A stretch of DNA of 64,000 bases. It comes from Murdochiella massiliensis (lineage in GTDB: Bacteria; Bacillota; Clostridia; Tissierellales; Peptoniphilaceae). Below the pieces are notes generated by a model. The model ran no database searches. It saw nothing but the letters and a program-made list of their open reading frames with translations, and was not told where the DNA came from. The position numbers and the translations under genes were made by a program. Below are positions 53,390-63,425 of the stretch, in pieces; position 1 is the stretch's first letter, and every line of letters starts with the position of its first letter. Location of the stretch: contig NZ_FIZW01000002.1 of NCBI RefSeq assembly GCF_900059565.1, positions 372,001 through 436,000 of the forward strand, given 5' to 3'.

Positions 53390-54030
53390 GCGTTTAACGC
53401 CGCTTCAATGGCGTGAAATACGACATCAACCGGACGATCGCCATTGATGTGCACGAGGATTCCCTCTTTTTCGTAATACGCCACAAGAGGTTCCGTTTGT
53501 GCCCGATAGACATCAATGCGTTTTTGCACCGTTTCTTCGCTGTCATCGGGACGCTGAACAAGACTTGTTCCGCACTCATCACAGACGCCCTCTTTTTTGG
53601 GCGGTTGATCAGTAATATGGAAGGAGGCGCCGCAATGCGGGCACGTTCTGCGGCCCGCCAGCCGCTTGACTAGCACCTTCTCCTCAACTTCGATGGAAAG
53701 GACGGCGTCTAAGGGACGCTCGCGTTCAGCAAGACCGGCATTTAACGCATCCGCCTGTTCCAGCGTACGCGGAAAACCGTCCAGCAGAAACCCCTGATCC
53801 TCTTCCCGGTCGAGACGATCCCAAAGCATGGCGATCGTCAATTCATCCGGAACCAGTTGTCCGGAGGAAAGATAGCTCTCGACCTTCTTGCCTAATTCGG
53901 TTTGGTTCTTGATATTTACACGGAAAATGTCGCCCGTAGAGATGTGCGACAGGTGAAAGCGCTCTTCCAGTTTTTTTGCCTGGGTGCCCTTTCCCGCTCC
54001 CGGAGGACCAAGTAATACGAGCCTCATCAT
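53386..54030 (-). CDS. adk: Adenylate kinase
   Basis: A 214-residue kinase (2 ADP to ATP + AMP) with the P-loop GPPGAGKGT at residues 7-15 and FLLDGFPRT. The long LID carries four cysteines in two pairs (CPHCG, CDECG), the zinc-binding type of Gram-positives. Two ATGs in a row (54030, 54027). It lies 12 bp after secY. Confidence 0.97.
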   Translation of the reverse strand: MMRLVLLGPPGAGKGTQAKKLEERFHLSHISTGDIFRVNIKNQTELGKKVESYLSSGQLVPDELTIAMLWDRLDREEDQGFLLDGFPRTLEQADALNAGLAERERPLDAVLSIEVEEKVLVKRLAGRRTCPHCGASFHITDQPPKKEGVCDECGTSLVQRPDDSEETVQKRIDVYRAQTEPLVAYYEKEGILVHINGDRPVDVVFHAIEAALNA

Positions 54031-54042
54031 AGCCTTCCTTTC

Positions 54043-55320
54043 TTACCGCTTTAAGAAGCCGCGATAATGACGCATCTGCAGTTGTGCTTCCAACGTACGC
54101 ACCATTTCCAGCACGACACCGACCACAATGATGATCGAAGTACCGCCGAAGCCGAGACTTACTGAGAAGATCATGTTCACCAGACCGGGAATGATCGAGA
54201 GAATCGCCAAAACGATGGCGCCGACCAGTGTGATGCGTCCGACAATGCGTTGCAGGTATTCTGTGGTCGGTTTTCCCGGACGGATGCCCGGTATAAAGCC
54301 GCCGGATTGCTGCAGGTTACGTGAATACTCATAGGCGTTAAACTGAATGGAGTTGTAAAAATAGGCAAACAGGACAATCAACAGCGCCTGAAAAGTATGC
54401 TGTACGATGAACCCGATCCATCCTTGCGGGGTGAGATACTGCGCTACAAAACGCTGTACCCCGCCGCCGAAGAGCAACGCCATGGTTTGCGGAATGGCCA
54501 GCAATGCCGAGGCAAAAATGATCGGCATAACGCCCGCCATGTTCACTTTGATGGGGATGTGCGTCGCCTGTCCGCCATACATCTTACGGCCGACCACGCG
54601 CTTGGCGTATTGTACCGGCACCTTACGCTCACCTTCATTGAGCAACACAACAACGACCGTAACCGCAATCGTGATCGCAATGATGAGCAGAAGGACCAGA
54701 ATATTCATTTGTCCGTGAATGACTGCTTGAATCATTCCATACAGTCTTCCCGGCATCTGTACAACAATGCCCAGGAAAATAATGAAGGATACGCCGTTTC
54801 CGACCCCGTGTTCGGTAATCAGATCGCCAATCCATACCACGAAGGATGCGCCGGCAACCATGACCAGAACCGCAATCGCCTTTTCCAGCGCGCCGCCGTT
54901 ACCGAAGGCGCCGGAGAAAATACCCTGAACCAGTGCGAATGCTTGAACCACCGCGAGAGCGACGCCCAAATACTTCGTATACTGCTGGATCTTCTTTCGG
55001 CCTTCTTCTCCTTCTTTGGAAATTTCCTCCAGCTGTGGAATCGCGAACGTCAACAGCTGAATGACAATGGACGACGTAATGTAGGGGCCCACACCCAAAG
55101 CCAAAACACTCAAGTTCGCCAATCCGCCACCGCTGATCATGTTCATGATGCCGAGAAGGCTTCCCTGCATCGAATTATAAATCTGGTTGATAAGCTGCAA
55201 GTTGGCAAACGGAATAGGCAGTGCATTGCCGAGTCGAAGAACAATCACCATCAATACCGTGAACTGGATACGCTTTCTTGTCTGTTCTGTTGCCCATGCA
55301 TTCTTGAGTGTGGAAAGCAT
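54043..55320 (-). CDS. secY: Protein translocase subunit SecY
   Basis: A 425-residue channel subunit with ten membrane segments, forming the SecYEG export pore. Family blocks are RIQFTVLMVIVLRLGNALPIP, the ALGVGPYITSSIVIQLL plug region and GGFIPGIRPGKPT. It overlaps the rplO stop by 1 bp (TGATG), as expected for the spc operon. Confidence 0.97.
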   Translation of the reverse strand: MLSTLKNAWATEQTRKRIQFTVLMVIVLRLGNALPIPFANLQLINQIYNSMQGSLLGIMNMISGGGLANLSVLALGVGPYITSSIVIQLLTFAIPQLEEISKEGEEGRKKIQQYTKYLGVALAVVQAFALVQGIFSGAFGNGGALEKAIAVLVMVAGASFVVWIGDLITEHGVGNGVSFIIFLGIVVQMPGRLYGMIQAVIHGQMNILVLLLIIAITIAVTVVVVLLNEGERKVPVQYAKRVVGRKMYGGQATHIPIKVNMAGVMPIIFASALLAIPQTMALLFGGGVQRFVAQYLTPQGWIGFIVQHTFQALLIVLFAYFYNSIQFNAYEYSRNLQQSGGFIPGIRPGKPTTEYLQRIVGRITLVGAIVLAILSIIPGLVNMIFSVSLGFGGTSIIIVVGVVLEMVRTLEAQLQMRHYRGFLKR

Positions 55321-55769
55321 CAGACCACCTCAGCCTTTCCACCGGCCGCTTGAATTTTTTCTTCGGCGGACTTGGAAAATTTCGTAGCCTGAACCGTAAA
55401 CTTCTTTTCCAGTTCCCCATTTCCGAGAACCTTTAATCCGTCCACTAATTCGTTCTGACGGATCACTCCCGCCTCCACGAGCGTTTCGGCGTTGATGACG
55501 GCACCGTCTTCAAAGCGGTTCAGATCATCCAAGTTGACCACGGCATACTGCTTCGAAAACGGATTGTGGAATCCGCGCTTCGGAAGCGTGCGGAATAACG
55601 GCATCTGACCACCCTCGAAACCCGGGCGAACACCGCCGCCGCTTCGCGAATTTTGGCCATCGCGGCCTCTGCCGGCGAATTTACCCCAACCGGAGGAATG
55701 ACCACGGCCGACGCGTTTGCGTTCTTTGGTCTCACCGCCACGTGCAGGCTTTAATTCATGTAATTTCAT
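55320..55769 (-). CDS. rplO: 50S ribosomal protein L15
   Basis: A 149-residue L15 beginning [20 protein letters not shown], with the glycine-rich [18 protein letters not shown] region that threads into 23S rRNA. The ATG at 55769 follows GGAGGTC; an in-frame upstream extension of 30 residues lies over rpmD. Confidence 0.97.
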   Translation of the reverse strand: MKLHELKPARGGETKERKRVGRGHSSGWGKFAGRGRDGQNSRSGGGVRPGFEGGQMPLFRTLPKRGFHNPFSKQYAVVNLDDLNRFEDGAVINAETLVEAGVIRQNELVDGLKVLGNGELEKKFTVQATKFSKSAEEKIQAAGGKAEVV

Positions 55770-55779
55770 GATCGACCTC

Positions 55780-55962
55780 CTATTGTACTTCCTCGACATC
55801 AAGCATGAAACCAATCTTTTGGATTGCACCGCGAATGGACGGCGTATCCTCATGCTCAACCGTGTGTCCGACTTTCGTCAGACCCAACGCTTTCGCCGTT
55901 TTAATCTGTTTATCTTGGCGGCCGATGAAGCTCTTCTTCAACGTAATTTTTAACTTACTCAT
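55780..55962 (-). CDS. rpmD: 50S ribosomal protein L30
   Basis: A 60-residue L30 ([20 protein letters not shown], then [21 protein letters not shown]). Normal length. It lies between rpsE and rplO as usual for the spc operon. Confidence 0.97.
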   Translation of the reverse strand: MSKLKITLKKSFIGRQDKQIKTAKALGLTKVGHTVEHEDTPSIRGAIQKIGFMLDVEEVQ

Positions 55963-55972
55963 GCTCGGCCTC

Positions 55973-56470
55973 CTACTTCAAAATTTCTTCTACGCTCTTG
56001 CCGCGCAGACGAGCAACCTGTTCCGCCGTTCTCATGGTGAGCAGGCCGTTCATGGTGGCATTAACAATGCTGCGCGCATTGGAAGATCCCAACGACTTTG
56101 CACGAATGTCGGTGATGCCTGCCATTTCACAGACCGCACGAACCGGACCGCCGGCGATAATTCCGGTACCTTCTTTTGCCGGCATCAGCAGAACGCGGCC
56201 TGCACCGTCACGACCGATGATCGTATGCGGGATCGTGGTTCCGACCAGCGGCACACGAACCATTGAGCGCTTCGCTTCTTCGGATCCCTTGCGAATGGCA
56301 TCAGGAACTTCCAGCGACTTGCCCGTACCGATGCCGACGCGGCCTTTTTTATCCCCAACGACAACGATAGCGGCAAAACGGCCCGTACGGCCACCCTTGG
56401 CCGTCTTGGAGACGCGGTTGATCGAGACGACTTTTTCTTCAAGCTCTTGCTTGTTGTCTTCTTTATACAT
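55973..56470 (-). CDS. rpsE: 30S ribosomal protein S5
   Basis: A 165-residue S5 involved in decoding fidelity. The N-domain has [20 protein letters not shown] and [17 protein letters not shown]; the C-domain has [21 protein letters not shown]. It is 16 bp after rplR and starts at the ATG at 56470. Confidence 0.97.
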   Translation of the reverse strand: MYKEDNKQELEEKVVSINRVSKTAKGGRTGRFAAIVVVGDKKGRVGIGTGKSLEVPDAIRKGSEEAKRSMVRVPLVGTTIPHTIIGRDGAGRVLLMPAKEGTGIIAGGPVRAVCEMAGITDIRAKSLGSSNARSIVNATMNGLLTMRTAEQVARLRGKSVEEILK

Positions 56471-56486
56471 GATTCCTCCTCCCCGG

Positions 56487-56843
56487 TTACAGCTTGAGGC
56501 CGGCTTCGCGAGCGCCTTCGGCGACCGCTTTCACCTTGCCGTGATAGATGTAGCCGGAGCGGTCGAAGACGACCGTCTCGATGCCCTTTTCCAGAGCCTT
56601 CTTTGCCACAGCTTCGCCCACCGCTTTAGCGGACTCTACTGAGGAACCTTTGACTTCTACATCTTTGTCGAGCGTCGATGCCGAAACAAGCGTTACACCG
56701 GCTTCATCATCGATAATCTGCGCATACATGTTCATATTGCTCTTATAGACGTTCAGGCGCGGACGATCCGCAGTGCCCGAAATCTTTTTGCGAACACGGG
56801 CATGACGCGCCAACCGATTTGCATTTTTTGTAGATTGTGCCAT
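56487..56843 (-). CDS. rplR: 50S ribosomal protein L18
   Basis: A 118-residue 5S rRNA-binding protein. [38 protein letters not shown] and the C-terminal [20 protein letters not shown] are standard. GGAGGCGC ribosome site before the ATG at 56843. Confidence 0.97.
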   Translation of the reverse strand: MAQSTKNANRLARHARVRKKISGTADRPRLNVYKSNMNMYAQIIDDEAGVTLVSASTLDKDVEVKGSSVESAKAVGEAVAKKALEKGIETVVFDRSGYIYHGKVKAVAEGAREAGLKL

Positions 56844-56855
56844 CTAAGCGCCTCC

Positions 56856-57395
56856 TTACTTGCCTGTTTTACCTTCTTTGCGACGTACCTGTTCTCCTTC
56901 GTAAAGAATGCCCTTGCCCTTGTACGGTTCCGGCAGGCGCCATTTACGAATGTTGGCCGCATAGTTTCCGACTTGCTGTTTATCCGCGCCCTTCACGATG
57001 ATGGTGCGGTCATCCGGTACTTCCGTCGTAATGCCATCCGGATCTTGCATTTGTACGGGATGCGAAAAACCGAGGTTCAGCACCAGCGTGTTCCCCTGTT
57101 TCTGTGCACGGTAACCGCTTCCTTCGATATGCATTTTCTTGGTATAGCCGTTCGTTACACCTTCAAGCATATTCGCAATCAACGTGCGATAGAGGCCGTG
57201 CAGCGAGCGGGTTTTCTTCTCATCATCCGGACGAACCACATGCATCACATTCCCGTCCTGTTCTACTTTGAACGCGGCAGGAAGCTGCTGTGCAAGTTCG
57301 CCGTTCGGTCCTTTGACCTTAACTGTGTTGGTGTTGTCGACTGAAACGTCCACTTTCTCGGGGATGTCAATCGGCTTCAATCCAATTCTTGACAT
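56856..57395 (-). CDS. rplF: 50S ribosomal protein L6
   Basis: A 179-residue L6 near the GTPase centre. SRIGLKPIDIPEKVDVSVDN at the start and EPYKGKGILYEGEQVRRKEG at the end identify both repeated domains. Normal length and position. Confidence 0.97.
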   Translation of the reverse strand: MSRIGLKPIDIPEKVDVSVDNTNTVKVKGPNGELAQQLPAAFKVEQDGNVMHVVRPDDEKKTRSLHGLYRTLIANMLEGVTNGYTKKMHIEGSGYRAQKQGNTLVLNLGFSHPVQMQDPDGITTEVPDDRTIIVKGADKQQVGNYAANIRKWRLPEPYKGKGILYEGEQVRRKEGKTGK

Positions 57396-57407
57396 AATTA
57401 CCTCCCC

Positions 57408-57800
57408 TTACCAAATGTAGCAGATCACTTCGCCGCCGACACCCTGTTCGCGTGCCTGCTTGTCGGTCAATACGCCGTGGGACGTCGACAGAATTGCCAC
57501 ACCCAGACCATCCAATACGCGAGGAACCTCGTTGGCGCGCACATAGACGCGACGACCGGGTTTGGAAATGCGTTTGAGGCCGGAGAGGACGCGCTGATCA
57601 TCCACATATTTCAAATCGATGGTGATCATGCCCTGTTTATTGTCTTCCACGACGTTGAATCCTTTGATGTAACCTTCGTCCAAAAGAATCTGTGCAAGAC
57701 TCTTCTTCATGTTGGATGCCGGCACTTCGACGGATTCGTGTTTTTTCATATTGCCATTGCGGATGCGCGTGAGCATATCCGCGATCGGATCTGTCATCAT
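57408..57800 (-). CDS. rpsH: 30S ribosomal protein S8
   Basis: A 130-residue central-domain 16S rRNA binder. [20 protein letters not shown] start and the [21 protein letters not shown]-terminal motif. Two adjacent ATGs (57800, 57797) behind GGAGG are both possible. Confidence 0.97.
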   Translation of the reverse strand: MMTDPIADMLTRIRNGNMKKHESVEVPASNMKKSLAQILLDEGYIKGFNVVEDNKQGMITIDLKYVDDQRVLSGLKRISKPGRRVYVRANEVPRVLDGLGVAILSTSHGVLTDKQAREQGVGGEVICYIW

Positions 57801-57820
57801 GTTTCTACCTCCTCCTCAGC

Positions 57821-58006
57821 TTACCAGCTGGCCTTTTTTACGCCGGGGATTTCCCCGCGATAAGCCAGTTCGCGGAAGCAGATGCGGCAAATACCGTACT
57901 TCTTGAGGACAGCGTGCGGACGACCGCAAATGCTGCAGCGGCTATAGGCGCGCGTCGAGAACTTCGGCTTTCTCTGCTGTTTCGCAATCAATGATTTCTT
58001 TGCCAT
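57821..58006 (-). CDS. rpsZ: 30S ribosomal protein S14, zinc (type Z)
   Basis: A 61-residue short S14 with the zinc ribbon CSICG and CRICF (C24, C27, C40, C43). This is the C+ version typical of Gram-positives, unlike the about 89-residue zinc-free form. It lies between rplE and rpsH. Confidence 0.96.
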   Translation of the reverse strand: MAKKSLIAKQQRKPKFSTRAYSRCSICGRPHAVLKKYGICRICFRELAYRGEIPGVKKASW

Positions 58007-58017
58007 TTCTCCTCCTC

Positions 58018-58560
58018 TTACTTTGCGAACGGCATGCCCATGTGGCTGAGGAACGATTTGGCTTCCTCGTCCGTTTGAGCGGATGTGACAATGATAATGT
58101 CCATACCGTGAATCGTATCCACATCGTCATAATTGATTTCCGGGAAGATCAGTTGCTCTTTCACGCCCATGGCATAGTTGCCACGACCGTCAAAAGACGT
58201 AGCGGGAACCCCGCGGAAGTCGCGAACACGCGGAAGCGCGATCGCAATCAACTTTTCGAGGAAATCATACATCTTCTTATGGCGAAGAGTGACTTTGGTC
58301 GCAATGGCCTGTCCTTCACGCAATTTGAAGTTTGCCACCGAACGCTTCGCTTTGACGATCACCGGTTTCTGACCCGTAATGACCTCAAGCTCATGAGCAG
58401 CCGATTCCAACACCTTCGGGTTGTCCTTGGCTTCGCCCATGGAGCAGTTGATGACGATCTTCTCCAACTTCGGCACCTGCATAATGTTGTCGTAGGAGAA
58501 TTCCTTCATTAAAGCGGGTACGACCTCGTTTTTATAATGCGTATATAGAGTATTATCCAT
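58018..58560 (-). CDS. rplE: 50S ribosomal protein L5
   Basis: A 180-residue 5S rRNA-binding protein. [20 protein letters not shown] start, [20 protein letters not shown], and [20 protein letters not shown] near the end. Normal length and order. Confidence 0.97.
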   Translation of the reverse strand: MDNTLYTHYKNEVVPALMKEFSYDNIMQVPKLEKIVINCSMGEAKDNPKVLESAAHELEVITGQKPVIVKAKRSVANFKLREGQAIATKVTLRHKKMYDFLEKLIAIALPRVRDFRGVPATSFDGRGNYAMGVKEQLIFPEINYDDVDTIHGMDIIIVTSAQTDEEAKSFLSHMGMPFAK

Positions 58561-58571
58561 GGTCGTCCCCC

Positions 58572-58883
58572 TTACTGATCAAAACGGGTGTCGCTCTTGG
58601 TGGAAACACGAACTTTTTTCCCGTCCTTGATTTCTGTGTGTGTGCGCACACCGCGCTTAGCCGCTTCATCATAAAGCAGAACATTCGATGCATGAATGGG
58701 GCCTTCGCGATGGATAAGTCCACCCGGCTCCTGCAAACTGCGCGGTTTCTTATGCTTCACCTGCATATTGACGTCCTTAACGATGACCCGGTTCGCTTTC
58801 GGAAAAACCTGTAATACCTCACCGACTTTTCCTTTATATTTGCCGGAGATCACCTGGACTTGATCACCTTTTTTAATGTGCAT
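58572..58883 (-). CDS. rplX: 50S ribosomal protein L24
   Basis: A 103-residue KOW protein that starts 50S assembly. [20 protein letters not shown] start, [15 protein letters not shown] and ALLYD-like C-terminal [15 protein letters not shown]. Only 10 bp after rplN. Confidence 0.97.
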   Translation of the reverse strand: MHIKKGDQVQVISGKYKGKVGEVLQVFPKANRVIVKDVNMQVKHKKPRSLQEPGGLIHREGPIHASNVLLYDEAAKRGVRTHTEIKDGKKVRVSTKSDTRFDQ

Positions 58884-58893
58884 AGTCCACTCC

Positions 58894-59262
58894 TTACAGT
58901 ACTTCCGGTGCGAGCGAAATGATCTTCATATAGCCATTCTGGCGAAGCTCGCGGGTAACCGGTCCAAAAATGCGTGTTCCGACCGGATTCTTATCGTCCT
59001 TGACAATGACCGCCGCGTTATCGTCAAAGCGAATCACGCTGCCGTCGGGACGAGAAATGCCATCTTTGCTGCGCACCACTACGGCAGTGACGATATCGCC
59101 CTTCTTCACCGTACCGCCCGGGGTCGCATTTTTGACCGTGCAGCGAATCTGATCGCCGATACGCGCGTATTTACGACCGGTGCTGCCGATGACGTGAATG
59201 ACTAAGAGTTCCTTGGCGCCGGAGTTATCGGCGACTTTCAAACGACTTTCGTTCTGTAACAT
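58894..59262 (-). CDS. rplN: 50S ribosomal protein L14
   Basis: A 122-residue L14. [20 protein letters not shown] start, [20 protein letters not shown] and [20 protein letters not shown] end. Normal length. Confidence 0.97.
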   Translation of the reverse strand: MLQNESRLKVADNSGAKELLVIHVIGSTGRKYARIGDQIRCTVKNATPGGTVKKGDIVTAVVVRSKDGISRPDGSVIRFDDNAAVIVKDDKNPVGTRIFGPVTRELRQNGYMKIISLAPEVL

Positions 59263-59276
59263 TGAAGCCCCCTCTC

Positions 59277-59537
59277 TTACTTCGCTTCTTCGAGGATTTC
59301 AACGAGGCGATAGCGTTTCGTTTTCGACAGCGGACGCGTCTGCATTACCAGAACACGGTCGCCGATTTTCGCCTGATTATTCTCGTCATGTGCCTTGATG
59401 CGAATCGTGCGCTTCATCATCTTGTGGTATTCGGGATGCTTGACCAACGTCGCGATTTCCACCACGATCGTCTTGTCCATACTATTGGAGACGACCATAC
59501 CGATCTTCTGTGGACGTTTGGATGTACGATTTTCCAT
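59277..59537 (-). CDS. rpsQ: 30S ribosomal protein S17
   Basis: An 86-residue early-assembly S17 with the OB fold: [20 protein letters not shown] and [20 protein letters not shown]. It lies 3 bp after rpmC. Confidence 0.97.
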   Translation of the reverse strand: MENRTSKRPQKIGMVVSNSMDKTIVVEIATLVKHPEYHKMMKRTIRIKAHDENNQAKIGDRVLVMQTRPLSKTKRYRLVEILEEAK

Positions 59538-59540
59538 CGG

Positions 59541-59747
59541 TTAAGCCTCCTTTCTTGCCGCAAGGGCACGTTCCTGTTGAATCGTGCGTACACGCGCGAT
59601 GTCTTTTTTTACCGAACCGATCGCATTGGGATTTTCCAGCTGACCGGCTGCGATCTGGAAGCGAAGATTGAACAATTCCTGCTTCAGATCCTGCAGCTTC
59701 TGGCTGAGATCCTGATCGGAGAGATTGCGAATTTCCGTAGCTTTCAT
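59541..59747 (-). CDS. rpmC: 50S ribosomal protein L29
   Basis: A 68-residue two-helix protein at the exit tunnel ([40 protein letters not shown]). The start overlaps the rplP stop by 1 bp (TAATG). Confidence 0.97.
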   Translation of the reverse strand: MKATEIRNLSDQDLSQKLQDLKQELFNLRFQIAAGQLENPNAIGSVKKDIARVRTIQQERALAARKEA

Positions 59748-60178
59748 TATTCTTCACCTTCCTGTCCCGCTTGTTCACGCACGACGAATTTGGTCTTCAT
59801 CGGCAATTTCGCAGCAGCAAGACGCATCGCTTCTTTCGCCACATCGTGGGGCACGCCGGCCATCTCAAACAGCACGCGACCCGGCTTAATGACGGCGACC
59901 CAATACTCCGGAGCACCTTTACCGGAACCCATGCGGACTTCCGCGGGCTTTTTCGATACCGGCTTATCCGGGAAAACTTTAATCCAGACGTTTCCGCCAC
60001 GCTTGATGTAACGGGTCATGGCACGTCGAGCCGCTTCAATCTGATTGGCCGTCATCCATGCCGGCTCAACAGCCTGCAGACCGTATTCACCGTAAGTGAC
60101 GGTGTTTCCGCGCAGTGCCATTCCCTTCATACGACCGCGGTGGACGCGACGGCGTTTTACTCTTTTTGGCATTAACAT
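59747..60178 (-). CDS. rplP: 50S ribosomal protein L16
   Basis: A 143-residue L16 near the A-site t[23 protein letters not shown] start, [13 protein letters not shown] [20 protein letters not shown], and [29 protein letters not shown] ribosome site before the ATG at 60178. Confidence 0.97.
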   Translation of the reverse strand: MLMPKRVKRRRVHRGRMKGMALRGNTVTYGEYGLQAVEPAWMTANQIEAARRAMTRYIKRGGNVWIKVFPDKPVSKKPAEVRMGSGKGAPEYWVAVIKPGRVLFEMAGVPHDVAKEAMRLAAAKLPMKTKFVVREQAGQEGEE

Positions 60179-60199
60179 AGTGCTACCTCCTCACCCGGT

Positions 60200-61000
60200 C
60201 TATTGCTCACGCTGGGGACGCTCGCCGCGACCGGATCCTTCGCGACGGTTTCCTCGACGCTCTCCGCCTCGACGGTTATCCCGGCGATCCTGGCGATTGT
60301 CATCACGACGATCACGGCGTCCGCGACGCGGCTCACGACGCGGCGGCTTCGGCATTTCGGCTTCCTTCATTCCCGGAAGCACTTCACCGATATAGATCCA
60401 TACCTTGATTCCCACCGCACCGGCAGTCGTTCTGGCGACCGCCTGGCCGTAGCGAATGTCGGCACGCAGCGTCTGCAGAGGAATAGTTCCTTCGGAATAA
60501 TGCTCGCTGCGAGCCATATCGGCACCGCCCAAACGACCGGCAGCCACCGTTTTAATTCCTTTGGCGCCGGCACGCATACTGCGCTGAATCGCCTGTTTCA
60601 TCGCACGACGGAAAGTCACGCGGTTTTCCAGGTCAGCGGCAATACGTTCCGCCTGCAACTGCGCATCCAGGTCCGGATTACGAATTTCTTCGACATTGAT
60701 CAAAACCGTCTTATTGGTCAATTTTTCCATGCGTTTTTTGAGCTCTTCCACCGCTGTACCGCCCTTGCCGATGACTACGCCCGGCTTGGCCGTATTGATG
60801 GTGACGCGTACGCGTCCCATGGTGCGCTCGATTTTGATATCGGAGATACCGGCGTCGAACAACTCTGTCTTAACCATTTGACGGATCTCATGATCCTCTT
60901 TAATCAGCTTCGGAAACTGTGCGCTGCCGGCGAACCAGTTGGAATCCCAATCCTTAATAACGCCGACGCGCATTCCCTTCGGATGTACCTTTTGACCCAT
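60200..61000 (-). CDS. rpsC: 30S ribosomal protein S3 with Arg/Asp-rich tail
   Basis: A 266-residue S3 at the mRNA entry. [20 protein letters not shown] start, KH domain ([20 protein letters not shown]) and the C-domain ([20 protein letters not shown]). The conserved protein ends near residue 212. About 54 more residues are Arg/Gly/Asp-rich ([20 protein letters not shown] and on), a low-complexity extension seen in some but not all bacteria. The start overlaps the rplV stop by 1 bp. Confidence 0.96.
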   Translation of the reverse strand: MGQKVHPKGMRVGVIKDWDSNWFAGSAQFPKLIKEDHEIRQMVKTELFDAGISDIKIERTMGRVRVTINTAKPGVVIGKGGTAVEELKKRMEKLTNKTVLINVEEIRNPDLDAQLQAERIAADLENRVTFRRAMKQAIQRSMRAGAKGIKTVAAGRLGGADMARSEHYSEGTIPLQTLRADIRYGQAVARTTAGAVGIKVWIYIGEVLPGMKEAEMPKPPRREPRRGRRDRRDDNRQDRRDNRRGGERRGNRREGSGRGERPQREQ

Positions 61001-61347
61001 TAGCGCTCTTCCTCCTCTTTTTCACTGACCACAACGCCGATGTGCGACGTTCTCTTGAGAATCGGATATGCTGCACCTTTCGCCTTCGGATGCCAGCGCT
61101 TCATGGTCGGTCCGTCGTTGGCCCATGCCTGACTGACGACCAATTCTTCGCGATCCAGGCTGAGGTTGTTTTCCGCATTCGCAATCGCCGAACGCAGAAC
61201 CTTTTCCAGCACTTCCGCGCCTTTTTTCGGGGTGAAATGCAGAATGGTCAGCGCTTCATCCACTTGCTTGCCACGAATCTCTTTGCAGATGTAGTTCACC
61301 TTGCGGGGAGAGACGCGAACATATTTTGCTTCTGCTCTTGCTTCCAT
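61000..61347 (-). CDS. rplV: 50S ribosomal protein L22
   Basis: A 115-residue L22 lining the exit tunnel. [40 protein letters not shown], and the hairpin [20 protein letters not shown]. Its C-terminus is Glu/Arg-rich (SEKEEEER). Confidence 0.97.
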   Translation of the reverse strand: MEARAEAKYVRVSPRKVNYICKEIRGKQVDEALTILHFTPKKGAEVLEKVLRSAIANAENNLSLDREELVVSQAWANDGPTMKRWHPKAKGAAYPILKRTSHIGVVVSEKEEEER

Positions 61348-61357
61348 GTCCTACCTC

Positions 61358-61642
61358 CTAGCGTACGCCACTCTGCTTGTCTGATTTCGCGGCATGGCCT
61401 CTAAATGTACGGGTGGGTACAAACTCGCCGAGTTTGTGTCCGACCATATCTTCCGTGATATAGATGGGTACGTGTTTTCTTCCATCGTGAACGGCGATCG
61501 TGTGACCGACAAACTGCGGGAAGATCGTCGAGCGACGTGACCACGTCTTGATCACCATTTTCTTATTGGATTCATTAAGAGCCTCCACCTTTTTCATCAG
61601 GTGGTCATCAACAAAAGGCCCTTTCTTCAAAGATCTGCTCAT
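61358..61642 (-). CDS. rpsS: 30S ribosomal protein S19
   Basis: A 94-residue 30S-head protein. [40 protein letters not shown] and [20 protein letters not shown]. Standard length and order. Confidence 0.97.
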   Translation of the reverse strand: MSRSLKKGPFVDDHLMKKVEALNESNKKMVIKTWSRRSTIFPQFVGHTIAVHDGRKHVPIYITEDMVGHKLGEFVPTRTFRGHAAKSDKQSGVR

Positions 61643-61654
61643 GCCATCCTCCTG

Positions 61655-62482
61655 TTACTTCGTGCGACGGCGAACAATCATCTTGTCGGATTGTTTCGCT
61701 GTGCGGGTCTTCACGCCACGTGACTTCTTGCCCCACGGGGTCATCGGTGCCGGACGTCCTACCGGAGCGCGTCCCTCACCACCGCCGTGCGGATGGTCAA
61801 CCGGGTTCATCGCTGAACCGCGTACATGAGGCTTGCGGCCCAGATAACGCTTCTTACCGGCTTTGCCCAGACGAACCAGGCCATGATCGGGGTTTCCGAC
61901 CGCGCCGATCGTCGCTTTGCAATCCAGCGAAATTAAGCGATATTCGCCGGAAGGCATACGAAGCTGCGCATATTTTCCTTCTTTCGCCATCAGCTGTGCT
62001 TCAGCACCGGCTGTACGCACCAGCTGCGCACCTTTTCCCGGCTTCATTTCGATGTTATGAATCGTCTGGCCGACCGGAATAAAGCGAAGCGGTAATGCGT
62101 TGCCGACCGTAATGTCGACGTTTTCACCGGATTCTACGTGCTGACCGACTTGCAGTCCGCGCGGTGCCAGGATATAGCGCTTTTCACCGTCGGCATAGAC
62201 CAACAGGGCGATATTCGCGGAGCGGTTCGGATCGTATTCGATCGAAGAGACCTTTGCCGGAATGTTGTCCTTGTTGCGCTTGAAGTCGATGATGCGGTAA
62301 CGACGCTTCGCACCGCCGCCACGGAAACGCAGTGTAGTGCGTCCGTTATTCGTACGACCGCCCGAACGCTTCAGACTGACCGTCAGCGATTTTTCCGGGG
62401 TGGATTTGGTGATTTCCTCGAAGGTCAATACGCGCATGACGCGGCGGCCTGCCGAGGTCGGTTTATATCTTCTGATTCCCAT
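61655..62482 (-). CDS. rplB: 50S ribosomal protein L2
   Basis: A 275-residue L2 near the peptidyl-transferase centre. [20 protein letters not shown] start, [20 protein letters not shown], and [20 protein letters not shown] holding the conserved His. Normal length. Confidence 0.97.
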   Translation of the reverse strand: MGIRRYKPTSAGRRVMRVLTFEEITKSTPEKSLTVSLKRSGGRTNNGRTTLRFRGGGAKRRYRIIDFKRNKDNIPAKVSSIEYDPNRSANIALLVYADGEKRYILAPRGLQVGQHVESGENVDITVGNALPLRFIPVGQTIHNIEMKPGKGAQLVRTAGAEAQLMAKEGKYAQLRMPSGEYRLISLDCKATIGAVGNPDHGLVRLGKAGKKRYLGRKPHVRGSAMNPVDHPHGGGEGRAPVGRPAPMTPWGKKSRGVKTRTAKQSDKMIVRRRTK

Positions 62483-62497
62483 TGCATCCCTCCTCGA

Positions 62498-62791
62498 TTA
62501 CATTCCTTCGAAGAACTCGATTTCTTTCGAGTCTTCCGTGAGGGTGACGATGGCTTTCTTCCAATCGGAGCTCTTCGTCTTGTGGTTCCCCACGCGTTTG
62601 GTTTTCCCTTTCATGGTAATCGTGTTGACACGCTTAACCTTGACGCCGTCAAAGGCTTCTTCAACGGCATGGCGAATTTCCGCCTTATTGCTCTTGGCAT
62701 CGACGCGGAAGGTGTATTTGTGCTCTCCCATATCCGCCATGGATTTCTCCGTGATGACCGGAGCAATGATGATATCAAATGGAGATTTCAT
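62498..62791 (-). CDS. rplW: 50S ribosomal protein L23
   Basis: A 97-residue exit-tunnel protein that docks trigger factor and [43 protein letters not shown] and [10 protein letters not shown]. The start overlaps the rplD stop by 1 bp. Confidence 0.97.
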   Translation of the reverse strand: MKSPFDIIIAPVITEKSMADMGEHKYTFRVDAKSNKAEIRHAVEEAFDGVKVKRVNTITMKGKTKRVGNHKTKSSDWKKAIVTLTEDSKEIEFFEGM

Positions 62792-63414
62792 TATTGAAAG
62801 ACCTCCTCTGCCTTTTTCACCGCATCCTTCGTCATGATCAGCGAATTGAAGCGCATAAGATCGTAAACGTTGATGCTGTCGACCTCAACGGTTTCTACCG
62901 TCGGGATGTTGCGGAAGGAACGAATCAGCTTCTCATCCGCCTCATGAACAACGATGTAGGCTTTTTTATCGGCATGAATCGCATTGAGTACCGCCGCGGC
63001 CTGTTTTGTACTGAACGCATCCAGGTTCAGCGCATCCAACACGATGAGTTCATCTGCACGAACCTTGGCCGTCAATACCGACTTGAGCGCTGTACGACGA
63101 ATTTTCTTCGGCGTCGTATAACGGTAGCTGCGCGGTTTTACGGCAAAAACCATGCCGCCGCCACGCCAGTTCGGTTGCGTTCTCGAGCCGGCACGCGCAC
63201 GACCGGTTCCCTTTTGGCGATACGGCTTGCGACCGCCACCACGAACCTCGGCACGTGTCTTGGCCGACTGGGTACCCTGGCGTTTGTTCGCCAGCAAGTT
63301 CTTTACTACGGTGTAGACGGTATGCTCGTTGACATCGACGTCAAACAGCTCCGGAGCCAGCTCCAGTTCGCCGACAACTTCACCGGTCTGCTTTACTACA
63401 TTCACTTTTGGCAT
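62791..63414 (-). CDS. rplD: 50S ribosomal protein L4
   Basis: A 207-residue L4 with its tunnel loop ([20 protein letters not shown], then [15 protein letters not shown]). [20 protein letters not shown] is the N-terminus. In some bacteria L4 represses its own operon; no such leader lies within this window, since the operon start is beyond the end. Confidence 0.97.
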   Translation of the reverse strand: MPKVNVVKQTGEVVGELELAPELFDVDVNEHTVYTVVKNLLANKRQGTQSAKTRAEVRGGGRKPYRQKGTGRARAGSRTQPNWRGGGMVFAVKPRSYRYTTPKKIRRTALKSVLTAKVRADELIVLDALNLDAFSTKQAAAVLNAIHADKKAYIVVHEADEKLIRSFRNIPTVETVEVDSINVYDLMRFNSLIMTKDAVKKAEEVFQ

Positions 63415-63425
63415 TTCCGTCCTCC

